Positions 1-8,778 of a DNA stretch of 64,000 nucleotides are shown here, in pieces. The stretch spans positions 3,100,001 to 3,164,000 of the forward strand of contig NZ_JAGIOP010000002.1 in assembly GCF_017876775.1 (NCBI RefSeq), read 5' to 3'. The first letter of the stretch is position 1. Each line of letters opens with the position of its first letter. The DNA comes from Mycolicibacterium lutetiense (GTDB lineage Bacteria; Actinomycetota; Actinomycetes; Mycobacteriales; Mycobacteriaceae). The notes beneath the pieces are model-generated. The model was not told where the DNA came from and ran no database searches. It saw only the letters and a program-made list of their open reading frames with translations. A program made the translations under genes and the position numbers.

Positions 1-313
1 CTTCAGCACGATGGGGCGACGCAGCCACGCAGAGGCGCTGTCCCTGGCCGGGGTCGCCGAGACCGCGTGGCCTTTCCTGACCGGAACGGTGGTGGGCTGG
101 CTGCTGTCCCGCGGCTGGCAGCGGCCGACGTCGTTGGCGCCCACCGGGATCGTGGTGTGGATCAGCACCGTGGTGGTCGGCATGGTGCTGCGGAAACTGA
201 CCTCGGCGGGAACGGCGGGCGCCTTCATCGTGGTCGCCACGGTGTCGACCGCGGTGCTGCTGTTGGGCTGGCGCGCTGTGCTGGCAGCGGTACAGCGCCG
301 TCAATCTGCCTGA
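1..313 (+). CDS. DUF3054 family membrane protein, 5' end outside the window
   Basis: The reading frame is open to the left edge, so only the C-terminal part is present. The visible protein has the motif GRRSHAEALSLAGVAETAWPF, typical of DUF3054 integral membrane proteins, followed by three hydrophobic stretches. An internal ATG at position 11 exists, but the family resemblance continues upstream of it, so the true start is off the window. The function of the family is unknown. The last 13 bases overlap the convergent end of prrB. Confidence 0.75.
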   Translation, partial: FSTMGRRSHAEALSLAGVAETAWPFLTGTVVGWLLSRGWQRPTSLAPTGIVVWISTVVVGMVLRKLTSAGTAGAFIVVATVSTAVLLLGWRAVLAAVQRRQSA

Positions 314-1647
314 GCCGCATCCTCGGTCGACGAGGCCGACTCGGCCAGCGTCAGGGTGGCCCGCAGACCGCCGAGTGGCCCGTCGGACAACGTGATCTCG
401 CCGCCGTGCAACTGGGCCTGCTGCGCCACCAAAGCCAGGCCGAGTCCGGAGCCGCCCGCCATCGCGGTGCTGCCGCGACGGAACCGGCCCAGCACGGTCT
501 GGTGCTCCTCGACCGGCAGTCCACGCCCGTTGTCATCGACGGTGATGACGAGAAACTCGCCGCTGCGGTGGGCGGTCACCACGATCCGGGTGGCCCCGCC
601 GTGGACGATGGCGTTGCGCACCAAATTGTCCACGGCGATGCGCAGCCCACCCGGCCAGCCCAGTACCGGACCGACGTCGTCGGCCACATGCGCTTCGATG
701 CCGACGTGCTCGCGGACCCGGGTGTTCTCCCGGACCACCCGGTCGAGCAGATCGGCGACGTCGATCAGTTCGCGGTCCTCGGCCTGAGCCAGTTCTCCCG
801 ATGCGAGCTGCCCCAATGCGGTGATGATCGCCTCCACCCGGCGCTGCGCCCGGGACAGGTCGGCGACCACCTCGTCACGTTCGGATTCCGGCAGGTTGTG
901 GATCCGCAGGGTGTCCAGATCGGCGCGCATCGCGGTGAGCGGGGTGCGCAGTTCGTGTGCGGCATTGGCGGCGAAATCCTGGGCAGCCTGAAGGGAATTG
1001 GTGGTGGCGCGCTGCGCGGCAGCCAGGCGGGTGAGCATCCCTTCCATCGCCTCCGACAGCTCCTCGGCCTCCCGCACACCGCGCACCTTCGGCATCGTGT
1101 CGGTACCGCTGTCCAGTTTCGAGGTGTGCTCGGTGAGCTTGCGCAGCGGCCGGATGGCCGGCCCCGCCAACAGCCAGCCCAGACCGCCTGCCACCAACAC
1201 CGTCGCCACACCGACCACGATGTACTGCGGAATCCTGTTGGGAGTCAACAAGATACCGTCGGTGCGGATACCGATGGATATCAGCACGCCGCCGTGCTGG
1301 TCCATGTTGACGGTGCGCACCCGGTAGTCGACGCCGTTGACCTCGACGGTCTCGGTGCCCGGCGGCAGCACCGGCAACTGGAATCCCCTCTGGAACACCA
1401 CCTGCCCCGTCGAACGTGACCGACCGGTGGTCAAGACGCCGCGTGTCGGATCCTGCAGATGCTCGGGGTTGATGCTGGCATCGACGATCGAATCGAGCCG
1501 GCGATCCAACTGCGCAGAGTCGTTGTTCGCCAACACCACCGAGGTCAGGATGGTGAACACCGCGACCACGGCCGCGGCGGCCAGCGCCGAAGCCACCGCG
1601 ACCCTGGTGCGCAACGACGCGGAACGGATGAAGCCGAAAGCCCGCAC
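301..1647 (-). CDS. prrB: Sensor histidine kinase PrrB
   Basis: Membrane sensor kinase of the PrrA/PrrB two-component system (Rv0902c type), 448 residues against about 446 in M. tuberculosis. Two transmembrane segments lie near residues 17-39 and 142-162 and flank an extracytoplasmic sensor region of about 100 residues. A HAMP linker follows, then the phosphoacceptor motif NAAHELRTPL with H231, an N box (DNLVRNAIVHGG) and the ATP-lid motifs DDNGRGLP and GGSGLGLAL. It lies 26 bp downstream of prrA, so the two are presumably cotranscribed. The start is a GTG without a strong ribosome binding site. In M. tuberculosis PrrB phosphorylates PrrA, and the pair is implicated in early intracellular growth and respiration. 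Confidence 0.93.
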   Translation of the reverse strand: MRAFGFIRSASLRTRVAVASALAAAAVVAVFTILTSVVLANNDSAQLDRRLDSIVDASINPEHLQDPTRGVLTTGRSRSTGQVVFQRGFQLPVLPPGTETVEVNGVDYRVRTVNMDQHGGVLISIGIRTDGILLTPNRIPQYIVVGVATVLVAGGLGWLLAGPAIRPLRKLTEHTSKLDSGTDTMPKVRGVREAEELSEAMEGMLTRLAAAQRATTNSLQAAQDFAANAAHELRTPLTAMRADLDTLRIHNLPESERDEVVADLSRAQRRVEAIITALGQLASGELAQAEDRELIDVADLLDRVVRENTRVREHVGIEAHVADDVGPVLGWPGGLRIAVDNLVRNAIVHGGATRIVVTAHRSGEFLVITVDDNGRGLPVEEHQTVLGRFRRGSTAMAGGSGLGLALVAQQAQLHGGEITLSDGPLGGLRATLTLAESASSTEDAAQAD

Positions 1648-1673
1648 CTAGCGTTTGTTCCTCACGGAATCCA

Positions 1674-2375
1674 TCACACATCTTCCCGCAAGACGTACCC
1701 GATCCCCCGGACGGTATGGATCACCCGGGGTACATCGGGTGACTCGAGCTTGCGTCGCAGATACGAGATGAAGACGTCAGCCACGTTGGTATCGACGTCG
1801 AAGTCGTATCCCCAGACCAGCTCGAGGAGCCGTTGCCGGGACAACACCACACCGGCGTTCTCGGCCAACACCGCCAGCAGGTCGAATTCCCGCTTGGTCA
1901 GGTCGACCCGGTCGCCGCCGACGAACACCAACCGGCGGGCGGTGTCGATGGTCAACGCCCCGACCGTCATGACGTCCGACGGACGATCGCCGTGGCTGGC
2001 CCGGCGCAACAATGCGTTGAGGCGTGCCACAAGCTCGCCGAGGTCGAACGGTTTCGTCAGGTAGTCGTCCGCGCCGGCTTCCAGCCCAGCGATGCGGTCG
2101 TTGACGGTGTCACGCGCCGACAACACACAGATGGGGATCTCGTTGCCCAATGCCCGCAGAGCGGTGACCACCGCGACGCCGTCGAGTTCCGGCATCTGGA
2201 CGTCGAGAACGAGCGCATCGTGCGACTCGTTCGACAACAGGCGCAGTGCCTCCTTGCCGGACGCCGCGACCCGGACGTCGAACCCCGAATGCCGCAGCCC
2301 ACGGGCAACTGACGTACGCACATCCGGGTCGTCGTCGACCATCAGCACCGTGCGGTTCACACTCTCGGGTGTCAC
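1674..2375 (-). CDS. prrA: Response regulator PrrA
   Basis: OmpR-family response regulator (Rv0903c type). The receiver domain carries the acidic pocket (MVDDDPDV), the phosphoacceptor D58 in VLDVQMPE and the conserved lysine in YLTKPFDLG. The C-terminal winged helix includes [12 protein letters not shown] and [14 protein letters not shown] chose the GTG at 2375, giving 233 residues, because GAAGGA lies six bases upstream and the length matches the 236-residue M. tuberculosis protein. A longer version from a GTG at 2414 has no ribosome binding site. The upstream hemophore-like gene ends only 43 bp before this start on the same strand, so readthrough from it is possible. Confidence 0.92.
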   Translation of the reverse strand: MTPESVNRTVLMVDDDPDVRTSVARGLRHSGFDVRVAASGKEALRLLSNESHDALVLDVQMPELDGVAVVTALRALGNEIPICVLSARDTVNDRIAGLEAGADDYLTKPFDLGELVARLNALLRRASHGDRPSDVMTVGALTIDTARRLVFVGGDRVDLTKREFDLLAVLAENAGVVLSRQRLLELVWGYDFDVDTNVADVFISYLRRKLESPDVPRVIHTVRGIGYVLREDV

Positions 2376-2418
2376 GTGTCCTTCGCCGCTGGCGGGGGTA
2401 GCTTCCACCCGCACTCGG

Positions 2419-2802
2419 TTACGGGATGGAAGGAGCCGGAGCTTCGCCGCAGCGGTTCTTCAGGTCTACCAGCGGCTGGCGGATACCGGAGAGCTCGGCC
2501 TTGGTCTGCGGGTTAGCTTCCAGGTAGTCGTGCACCTTGGTCTTGACCTCGTCACGCGGCAGGCCTTCCAGGCTGGTGAAGAAGTAGTTCACATCGGGAT
2601 GGGTGAACAGGTACGCCGAGGTCGATGCCGAAACGCCCGAAGCCACGCCGGCCAGATCGGCTGCGCTGCAGTTGGGGGGGTTGGCCGCCGGGTCGTCGGC
2701 AAGCGCCGACGGGATGGCGCCGAGCAACATCGCACCGGCTACCGCGCCGGCGCCGGCCACGCCAGCTACCACGCGCCGCGCGTTTCGGGCCGAGAGCAAC
2801 AT
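2419..2802 (-). CDS. Secreted hemophore-related protein (proximal copy)
   Basis: Small secreted protein of 127 residues. A signal peptide ends near the ALADDP segment. The mature part contains two cysteines, a [12 protein letters not shown] segment and a second YLEANPQTK segment, the pattern of the mycobacterial hemophore-related family that includes Rv0203. The ATG at 2802 is supported by AAGGAG seven bases upstream; a TTG six bases earlier is less likely. In M. tuberculosis Rv0203 binds haem and passes it to the extracellular domains of MmpL3 and MmpL11. Its position beside a second copy and mmpL11 supports a haem-binding role, but direct haem contacts cannot be read from the sequence. Confidence 0.8.
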   Translation of the reverse strand: MLLSARNARRVVAGVAGAGAVAGAMLLGAIPSALADDPAANPPNCSAADLAGVASGVSASTSAYLFTHPDVNYFFTSLEGLPRDEVKTKVHDYLEANPQTKAELSGIRQPLVDLKNRCGEAPAPSIP

Positions 2803-2971
2803 GGTCAAGCTCCTTCATCGGATGTGGAAGGCCGTACCCCAAATCGGTTATCGGCTGAAGAAAGCTAAGCAGAATCCGTGACGACTTGCCTGTCTTGTGC
2901 GTAAAACCGCCGCGCCGCGTGGTGAACCCGCAGTTCAGCGGTCGCACCACCCCGACGCGACGGCGGCGGGC

Positions 2972-3418
2972 CTAACGCACCGCGGCCGTCGCGGGACCCG
3001 GAAGTGGGCCGGAGACCGGAGTCTGGGCACCCTGCACCAGCCCCATCAGTTGCGGCAGGGTGACTGGCAGCTTGCAGCGCGTCCCAAGGACGGTCAGGGG
3101 CTGCTGCAGCTGCTGGATGTCCTTGGCGGCCTGAGGGTTGGCGTCGAAGTAGGTCTTGAGGGCCGCGATCGACTGGGTTCCACCCTGCTGCTGGCTGATC
3201 GTGGTCAGGGCCAGGTTGGTCTTCGGATGGGTGTCCAGGTAGTTGCCGATGTTGGTCGCCACGCCGCCCGCTGTGCGGGCGACCTCACTGGCCGCACACG
3301 GATCGGTCGCAGCCGTGGCGGACGGGACAATGAGCACGGCCACTGTCACACCGCCGGTCGCGAGCGCCGCGAGCGCGGCGGCCAGCGGGCGGCGCAATCC
3401 ACCGTTGGTCGGTTGCAT
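2972..3418 (-). CDS. Secreted hemophore-related protein (distal copy)
   Basis: Paralogue of the neighbouring hemophore-like gene, 148 residues. It has an N-terminal signal peptide ending around SATAATDP, a mature-domain cysteine pair (DPCAAS and GTRCKL), a YLDTHPKTN segment and a YFDANPQAAKD segment. A proline-rich C-terminal tail is absent from the other copy. The ATG at 3418 is preceded by GGAG six bases upstream. The gene is divergent from mmpL11 across a 279-bp intergenic region, the arrangement of Rv0203 and mmpL11 in M. tuberculosis. It probably carries haem to MmpL11 (inferred from family and context). Confidence 0.8.
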   Translation of the reverse strand: MQPTNGGLRRPLAAALAALATGGVTVAVLIVPSATAATDPCAASEVARTAGGVATNIGNYLDTHPKTNLALTTISQQQGGTQSIAALKTYFDANPQAAKDIQQLQQPLTVLGTRCKLPVTLPQLMGLVQGAQTPVSGPLPGPATAAVR

Positions 3419-3565
3419 GGAGAACTCCTTCAGCGTGGGCCCCGGCGCACACGTCAGCCGGGGTCGTCCTCAGCTATGTCGCGCGACAGCGCCCATCCGT
3501 TAGCCGATCTGTCGGCGGCGGTCACGTAACACTACGGATGTCAGCTGTGGATATCCCTGTGAAAG

Positions 3566-3584
3566 TCTCAGGGCGATCTCAGAA
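3566..3584 (+). promoter_or_regulatory. 19-bp direct repeat, possible response-regulator box
   Basis: TCTCAGGG-CGA-TCTCAGAA: two 8-base direct repeat units separated by 3 bases, between the distal hemophore gene and mmpL11 (114 bp upstream of the mmpL11 start). A near-identical element lies at 53874-53892. The 8-3-8 direct-repeat layout is that described for MprA boxes in mycobacteria. Assignment to MprA is inference. Confidence 0.45.
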
Positions 3585-3697
3585 CCGGAAGAGGACGGGC
3601 CACACTACACCGGTGGAGGTACGCTCTCGCTGACACAAGCCAGGACACGCCCAGCCACGTCGGGGGGAGAAAGCGGGGACCTCGCATCCAGCAGTTC

Positions 3698-6556
3698 ATG
3701 ATGCGCTTGAGCAGCTATCTGCGCAGATTCCGCTGGGCGGTTTTCGCGACTTGGTTGTTGCTTCTGGTGCCCTCGATCTACCTCGCGATCAACCAGTCGT
3801 CCAATCTGACCGGCGGCGGTTTCGATGTCGAAGGTTCGCAGTCGCTCCACGTCCAGCGACAGCTCGAGGAGAATTTTCCGAATCAGGGCGCGTCTCCACT
3901 CGCCCTGATCGCGGCTCCCCGCGCCGACGCCTCGTTCGAGGACATGAACTCGGCGGTGGCGTGGTTGGAGAAGGTCGCGGGTCAGGTGCCCAGCGTCAAA
4001 ATCGTGCCGAATCCGCAACAGCGCGCCCCGCAGCCCGACCGGCCGTACGTCATCACCTTGCAGTTGGACTTCAACAACACCGGCGCGGTGGACGTGGCCA
4101 AGCAGCTGCGCCAGAAGGTCGGGATACACGGCGAAGACCCGGGTGAGAGCGAGAACGGCAAGGTCAAGTTCTATGTCATCGGGCAGGGCGCCCTCGGTGC
4201 GGCCGCTACCCAGGCCACCAAGCACGACGTAGCCGCGGCCGAGAAGTGGAACCTGCCGATTGTGTTGATCGTGCTGCTGGCGGTGTTCGGCTCGCTGGCC
4301 GCGGCGGCGCTGCCGCTGGTGCTCGGCGTCTGCACCGTCGTGGTGACCATGGGTCTGGTCTATCTGCTGTCCATGTACACGCAGATGAGCGTGTTCGCCA
4401 CGTCGACGGTGTCGATGTTCGGTATCGCCCTGGCCATCGACTATTCCCTGTTCATCCTGATGCGGTACCGCGAGGAGTTGCGGGCCGGCCGCGATCCGAC
4501 CGATGCGGTCGACGCCGCCATGGCCACCTCCGGCCTGGCCGTGACGTTGTCGGGACTCACGGTGATCGCCTCGGTCACCGGCATCTACCTCATCAACACC
4601 CCGGTTCTGGTGTCGATGGCCACCGGCGCGATCCTGGCGGTTGCCGTCGCGGTACTGACTTCCATCACGCTGACCCCGGCGGTGCTGGCGACGTTCGGCA
4701 ACGCCGCCGCCAAGCGATCGTCCTACCTGCACTGGTCGCGCCGCGCCGAGGCGAGCCAGTCACGGTTCTGGACCCGGTGGACCGGCGCGGTCATGCGCCG
4801 TCCGTGGGCCTCTGCCGCAAGCGCGGCCATCCTGTTGTTGATCCTGGCGGCACCGGCGTTCGGCATGGTGCTGGGCAACAGCATGCAGCGCCAGTTCGAG
4901 CCCACCCACGAGATCCGCGGCGGCGTCAACGCCGCCGCCGACGCGTTGGGCCCCGGCGCGCTGGGTCCGGTGCGGGTGCTCGTGACGTTCCCGGGAGGCA
5001 ACGCATCCGGCCCCAAGGGCACTGCCACCATCGACGCGGTTCGCCAGGAGATGGCCAGGACCCCCCACGTGGTGAACGTGCAACCGCCCGTGTTCGCCGA
5101 CAACGACTCCAGCGCGCTGCTGTCTGCCGTGCTGTCGGTGGACCCGGAAGACCTGGCCGCCCGCGAGGCCATCGACTGGATGCGGGACCACCTGCCCGTG
5201 GCCGCCGGGTCGAACGCACGAGTCGACGTCGGCGGCCCGACCGCCTTGATCAAGGACTTCGACGATCGGGTCTCCAGCACCCAGCCGCTGGTGTTCCTGT
5301 TCGTCGCGCTGATCGCCTTCGTGATGCTGTTGGTGTCGATCCGGTCGGTACTGCTGGCGCTCAAGGGCGTGGTGATGACGGTGCTGTCGGTGGCCGCGGC
5401 CTACGGCAGCCTGGTGGTCGTCTTCCAATGGGGCTGGTTCGAGGAACTGGGCTTCGAGAAGATCAGCTCGCTCGACAGCACCGTGCCTCCCTTGGTCCTC
5501 GCGATGACCTTCGGTCTGTCGATGGACTACGAGATCTTTTTGCTCACCCGGATTCGGGAACGGTTCCTGCAGACCAACAACACCCGTGACGCGGTTGCCT
5601 ACGGCGTCAGCACCAGCGCGCGCACCATCACCAGTGCCGCGCTGATCATGATCGCGGTGTTCATCGGGTTCGCTTTTGCCGGCATGCCCCTGGTGGCCCA
5701 GCTCGGTGTGGCCTGCGCGGTGGCCATCGCGGTCGACGCGACCGTCGTCCGGCTGATCCTCGTGCCCGCCCTGATGGCCGTGTTCGACGAATGGAACTGG
5801 TGGCTGCCGCAGTGGCTGGACCGGCTGTTGCCCCAGGTGGACTTCGAGAAGCCTTTGCCCAAGGTCGAGGTCACCGATCTGGTGATCATCCCCGACGACA
5901 TCTCGGCGCTGGGTCCGAGCGGATCAGACCTGCGCATGATGGTGCGGACCGCCGCTCGAATGAAAAATCTTGCTCCACAAACGATCACCGTCACCGATCC
6001 GCTGGCGTTCAGCGGCTGCGGCAAACCGTCTGCGTGGCTGGCGGCGCGGCGCCCGGGCGGTCCGAAACGCTGCCCCGGCGTGCATCCGGTGACGATGTGG
6101 CGGGGCAGGCTCTCGGTAGCCGTGGACGCGCTGGAGGCCGAGGCCGAGGCGCAGCGGGCTCCGATGGAACGGCTCGGCCCGGTCGAGACCACCAATGTGC
6201 AACTGCCCACCGGTGATCGGTTGCAGATCCCGACCGGCGCCGAAACGCTGCGGCTGAAAAGTTATCTGGTCATGTGCCGCAACAGCACCAAAGACTTTGA
6301 AGAGTTTGCTGAACTTGTCGAGTCGATGGAAACTGAGACCGCAGCCCTGGTGTTGTCGGGCATGGACCGGTATTACTGTGGGCAGAACCCGACGAGCAGA
6401 TGGGTGGCCACGCAGCTGGTGCGGCAGCTGGCCGACCCGCAGCCGTCCGATGAACGCGAGCTCGCGATGTCGGACCCGGATGCAGCTGCCGAATGGGAGA
6501 AGGTCAGGCAGCGCTGCCTGTCAGTTGCGGTAGCGATGCTGGAGGAGGCGAAGTGA
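3698..6556 (+). CDS. mmpL11: RND-family transporter MmpL11
   Basis: Large inner-membrane RND transporter of 952 residues, against 966 for M. tuberculosis MmpL11. Resemblance runs along the full length, including the start (MMRLS, then NLTGGGF), the first MMPL core with GIALAIDYSLFILMRYREE, the second with LAMTFGLSMDYEIFLLTRIRE, and a C-terminal cytoplasmic region with VETTNVQLPTGDRLQIPTG. The two Asp-Tyr pairs in the transmembrane cores are the expected proton-relay residues. MmpL11 is linked to haem uptake and to export of mycolate-containing lipids (wax esters, mycolyl diacylglycerol). It is divergent from the hemophore genes and its stop overlaps the next gene's GTG start. The neighbouring mmpL3 of M. 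tuberculosis is not in the window. Confidence 0.95.
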   Translation: MMRLSSYLRRFRWAVFATWLLLLVPSIYLAINQSSNLTGGGFDVEGSQSLHVQRQLEENFPNQGASPLALIAAPRADASFEDMNSAVAWLEKVAGQVPSVKIVPNPQQRAPQPDRPYVITLQLDFNNTGAVDVAKQLRQKVGIHGEDPGESENGKVKFYVIGQGALGAAATQATKHDVAAAEKWNLPIVLIVLLAVFGSLAAAALPLVLGVCTVVVTMGLVYLLSMYTQMSVFATSTVSMFGIALAIDYSLFILMRYREELRAGRDPTDAVDAAMATSGLAVTLSGLTVIASVTGIYLINTPVLVSMATGAILAVAVAVLTSITLTPAVLATFGNAAAKRSSYLHWSRRAEASQSRFWTRWTGAVMRRPWASAASAAILLLILAAPAFGMVLGNSMQRQFEPTHEIRGGVNAAADALGPGALGPVRVLVTFPGGNASGPKGTATIDAVRQEMARTPHVVNVQPPVFADNDSSALLSAVLSVDPEDLAAREAIDWMRDHLPVAAGSNARVDVGGPTALIKDFDDRVSSTQPLVFLFVALIAFVMLLVSIRSVLLALKGVVMTVLSVAAAYGSLVVVFQWGWFEELGFEKISSLDSTVPPLVLAMTFGLSMDYEIFLLTRIRERFLQTNNTRDAVAYGVSTSARTITSAALIMIAVFIGFAFAGMPLVAQLGVACAVAIAVDATVVRLILVPALMAVFDEWNWWLPQWLDRLLPQVDFEKPLPKVEVTDLVIIPDDISALGPSGSDLRMMVRTAARMKNLAPQTITVTDPLAFSGCGKPSAWLAARRPGGPKRCPGVHPVTMWRGRLSVAVDALEAEAEAQRAPMERLGPVETTNVQLPTGDRLQIPTGAETLRLKSYLVMCRNSTKDFEEFAELVESMETETAALVLSGMDRYYCGQNPTSRWVATQLVRQLADPQPSDERELAMSDPDAAAEWEKVRQRCLSVAVAMLEEAK

Positions 6557-7431
6557 CGTTGGCCCCCGACGTCCGGGAACCGAGGGATGCGCGGACTGCG
6601 CGTCGTGACGAGATTCAGCCGGCTCAACCGTCCACTCGGCGTCCCCAGGCGCCTCAAGCCCAGCGCACCTCCGGGCAGCGCTCATCGACTCCACGAACTA
6701 CTGCCCAACGGACCAACGCCCAACGACCCGCGGCGCCTCAGCGCACGACGACACCGCGCGACACGGCGTCACGCACGTCCGGGCAGCGCAGTTCGGCACA
6801 ACGCTCCCAGAACGCGCCCAACCAGGTACAACGGACACAGGAGCAACGTGCTTCTGGGCAGGACACCAAGGGACAGCGCACACAGGGGCAGGGAACGCAA
6901 ACACCACGCACACCGGTACAGCGCTCGAAGCAGCCGGCACAGCCACGACAACCGCGTCAGGGCCAGGCCGCGCCGCCGCAGCGTCAACCCCCCACCTTCG
7001 ACGAGCGGCCGGTCGAGTACTGGCCGACCGCGGCGATCCGTGCTGCCCTGGAGACCGACGACATGGCGGTCTGGCAGCGCATCGTCGCCGCCATCAAGCG
7101 TGACCCTTACGGCCGGACCTCCCGACAGGTCGAAGAGGTGCTGCAGACCGCCCGGCCGTACGGGGTGTCCAAGGCGCTGTCAGAAGTCCTGGTGCGCACC
7201 CGTGAGCACCTCGAAGCCACCGAACGCGCCGAGGTGGCCCACCAGATCCAGGCGATGCTGCGCCGTTCCGAGCTGCAGGCGCCCGAGTTCGCCTCGCGCA
7301 TCGGGGTGTCCAACGAGTCCTTCGCCGATTACCTGGAAGGCGCCATCAGCCCGCCGGCCTCGCTCCTGCTGCGTATGCAGCGTCTCTCGGACCGCTTCGC
7401 CAAGCTGTCCGCGCAGCGTTCGGCGAAATAG
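6553..7431 (+). CDS. Rv0201c-like protein with Gln/Arg/Thr-rich N-terminus
   Basis: The GTG at 6553 overlaps the mmpL11 stop by four bases (GTGA), giving 292 residues and strong translational coupling. Residues about 20-150 are low complexity, dominated by Gln, Arg, Thr, Ser and Pro with recurring QRT/QRS units. The ordered C-terminal half begins near FDERPVEYWPTAAIRAAL and ends with a helical segment (SELQAPEFASRIGVSNESFADYLEG) resembling a helix-turn-helix. M. tuberculosis has the shorter Rv0201c at this position. A DNA-binding or MmpL11-accessory role is speculative. Confidence 0.7.
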   Translation: MTLAPDVREPRDARTARRDEIQPAQPSTRRPQAPQAQRTSGQRSSTPRTTAQRTNAQRPAAPQRTTTPRDTASRTSGQRSSAQRSQNAPNQVQRTQEQRASGQDTKGQRTQGQGTQTPRTPVQRSKQPAQPRQPRQGQAAPPQRQPPTFDERPVEYWPTAAIRAALETDDMAVWQRIVAAIKRDPYGRTSRQVEEVLQTARPYGVSKALSEVLVRTREHLEATERAEVAHQIQAMLRRSELQAPEFASRIGVSNESFADYLEGAISPPASLLLRMQRLSDRFAKLSAQRSAK

Positions 7432-7450
7432 CCCCGATCGTCGGCGCCCG

Positions 7451-8140
7451 TCAGCGCGAATGCAACGGGGTCACATTGTCGACGAGCCAACGCCCGTCGG
7501 TCTTGCTCAGGGCAACCCGTAGCGCCATGACCGCATTGTCGGTGGGTTTGCCCGGCGCACTCTGAGTTCCGCGCAGGACCACGGCCACACTGGCCACCTG
7601 CGGACCCAGCGCCTCCACGCCGGCCGAGATGGTGGCCGCCGTGGCCGATACGTTCTTGCTTGCCAATTCTTTTGCCACATTGGCGAATTCGTTCTTGAAT
7701 TGCTGAGCCTGAGCCGGCGACATCATGGCCGTCGCGCGGTCGATCGAGCTGGTCGGGCTCTGCGGGGTGAACGTGGCGGTGGCCTCCGAGACGCTGCTGG
7801 CGATGCGCACCACCTCGTCGCGGTCGTTGTTGAAGGTGTGGTCGGGCACGGTCCAGCGCAGGTAACCCACAGTCACCGCCGCCACCACGGCCGCGGCGGC
7901 CACGCCGGCGACAGCGAGCCGCAGTCCGGGGGCATCGTCGTCGGTGCCCAATGTCACGCCGTCGCGACGGGCCAGCGTGATGTTGACGATGACGCCCTGC
8001 ACGATCAGCAGGCACAGCACCGAGCACAGCGAGACCCACCACAGCGGCCAGGACAGCGCCAGCCCGATGTACAGCAGCGCCGCGATGGCCGCCAGCGGGG
8101 CGGCGATGTCGAAAGCCAGGACACGCAACCGGTTTCTCAT
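7451..8140 (-). CDS. omamB: Orphan Mce-associated membrane protein OmamB
   Basis: 229-residue membrane protein in the position of Rv0200. Hydrophobic segments lie in the first about 100 residues, followed by an extracytoplasmic domain with the Mam-type pattern (sheet segments, FKNEFANVAKEL, then a terminal DGRWLVDNVTPL). Its ATG overlaps the omamA stop (ATGA), so the two are translated as a unit. In M. tuberculosis OmamA/OmamB are Mce-associated proteins encoded away from mce operons. OmamA stabilises Mce1 and Mce4 transporters; OmamB is less studied. The mce1 operon lies about 48 kb downstream in this window. Confidence 0.82.
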   Translation of the reverse strand: MRNRLRVLAFDIAAPLAAIAALLYIGLALSWPLWWVSLCSVLCLLIVQGVIVNITLARRDGVTLGTDDDAPGLRLAVAGVAAAAVVAAVTVGYLRWTVPDHTFNNDRDEVVRIASSVSEATATFTPQSPTSSIDRATAMMSPAQAQQFKNEFANVAKELASKNVSATAATISAGVEALGPQVASVAVVLRGTQSAPGKPTDNAVMALRVALSKTDGRWLVDNVTPLHSR

Positions 8141-8754
8141 CGAATCGGCTCCAATCGCGAAACCATCAGGGTGCCGTCGACGTCGGAGACATCCAGACGC
8201 AGGGTCCAGCGCACGGTCTGGGGCTTGTCCGTGCCTGCGTTCTCGCTGACCGAGGTCGCCACCACGAGCACAGTGTCGGTCCGCGACACCATGCCGGCCA
8301 ACTCCTTCTTGGGCGCGGGCACCGGGCGACCATCAGGGCCCGGCGGCGGGTGGTACAGCGATTCGATGGCCACCGAGTCGATCTGGCCGGTGGTGCGGGC
8401 CTGCAGCCGCTGCACCAGGTCGCGGTAGGGCTGCACGGCGGCGTCGAAGTCGGAATTGAGCTGTCCGACGGTGCCCTCGCGGAGCTTCTGCATACCGGCC
8501 TCGACGGAGTCCTTGTTGATGTTGATCAGGACACTGGTCCAGTCGGCCGCGGTCCGCAGGACCCGGGTCTGGTAGGTGCGCTCGTCGGACTCGCTGCGGT
8601 GGCCGGACCACACCATGACGGCCAGGACCACCGCGACGACCGCGATGAGTCCCGCCACCGCCGATGCGAAGCCGAAGCCGGTGATCGCACCGCCGGAATG
8701 ATCGACTGTGCCGTCCTTGCTGTCCTTGTGGTCCTTGCTCGGCGCCTCGGGCAT
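8137..8754 (-). CDS. omamA: Orphan Mce-associated membrane protein OmamA
   Basis: 205-residue protein in the Rv0199 position. A cytoplasmic N-terminus of about 25 residues is followed by one transmembrane helix (AVAGLIAVVAVVLAVMVW) and an extracytoplasmic domain of Mam type. That domain has the early segment RTAADWTSVLININKDSVEAG and the late segment RWTLRLDVSDVDGTLMVSRLEP. Rv0199 is required for stability of Mce1 and Mce4 lipid transport complexes in M. tuberculosis. It is first in a two-gene unit with omamB. The identification rests on topology, length and synteny with zmp1 and mmpL11. Confidence 0.83.
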   Translation of the reverse strand: MPEAPSKDHKDSKDGTVDHSGGAITGFGFASAVAGLIAVVAVVLAVMVWSGHRSESDERTYQTRVLRTAADWTSVLININKDSVEAGMQKLREGTVGQLNSDFDAAVQPYRDLVQRLQARTTGQIDSVAIESLYHPPPGPDGRPVPAPKKELAGMVSRTDTVLVVATSVSENAGTDKPQTVRWTLRLDVSDVDGTLMVSRLEPIR

Positions 8755-8778
8755 GGCGTGAGGGTACCGGGCGGTGTT

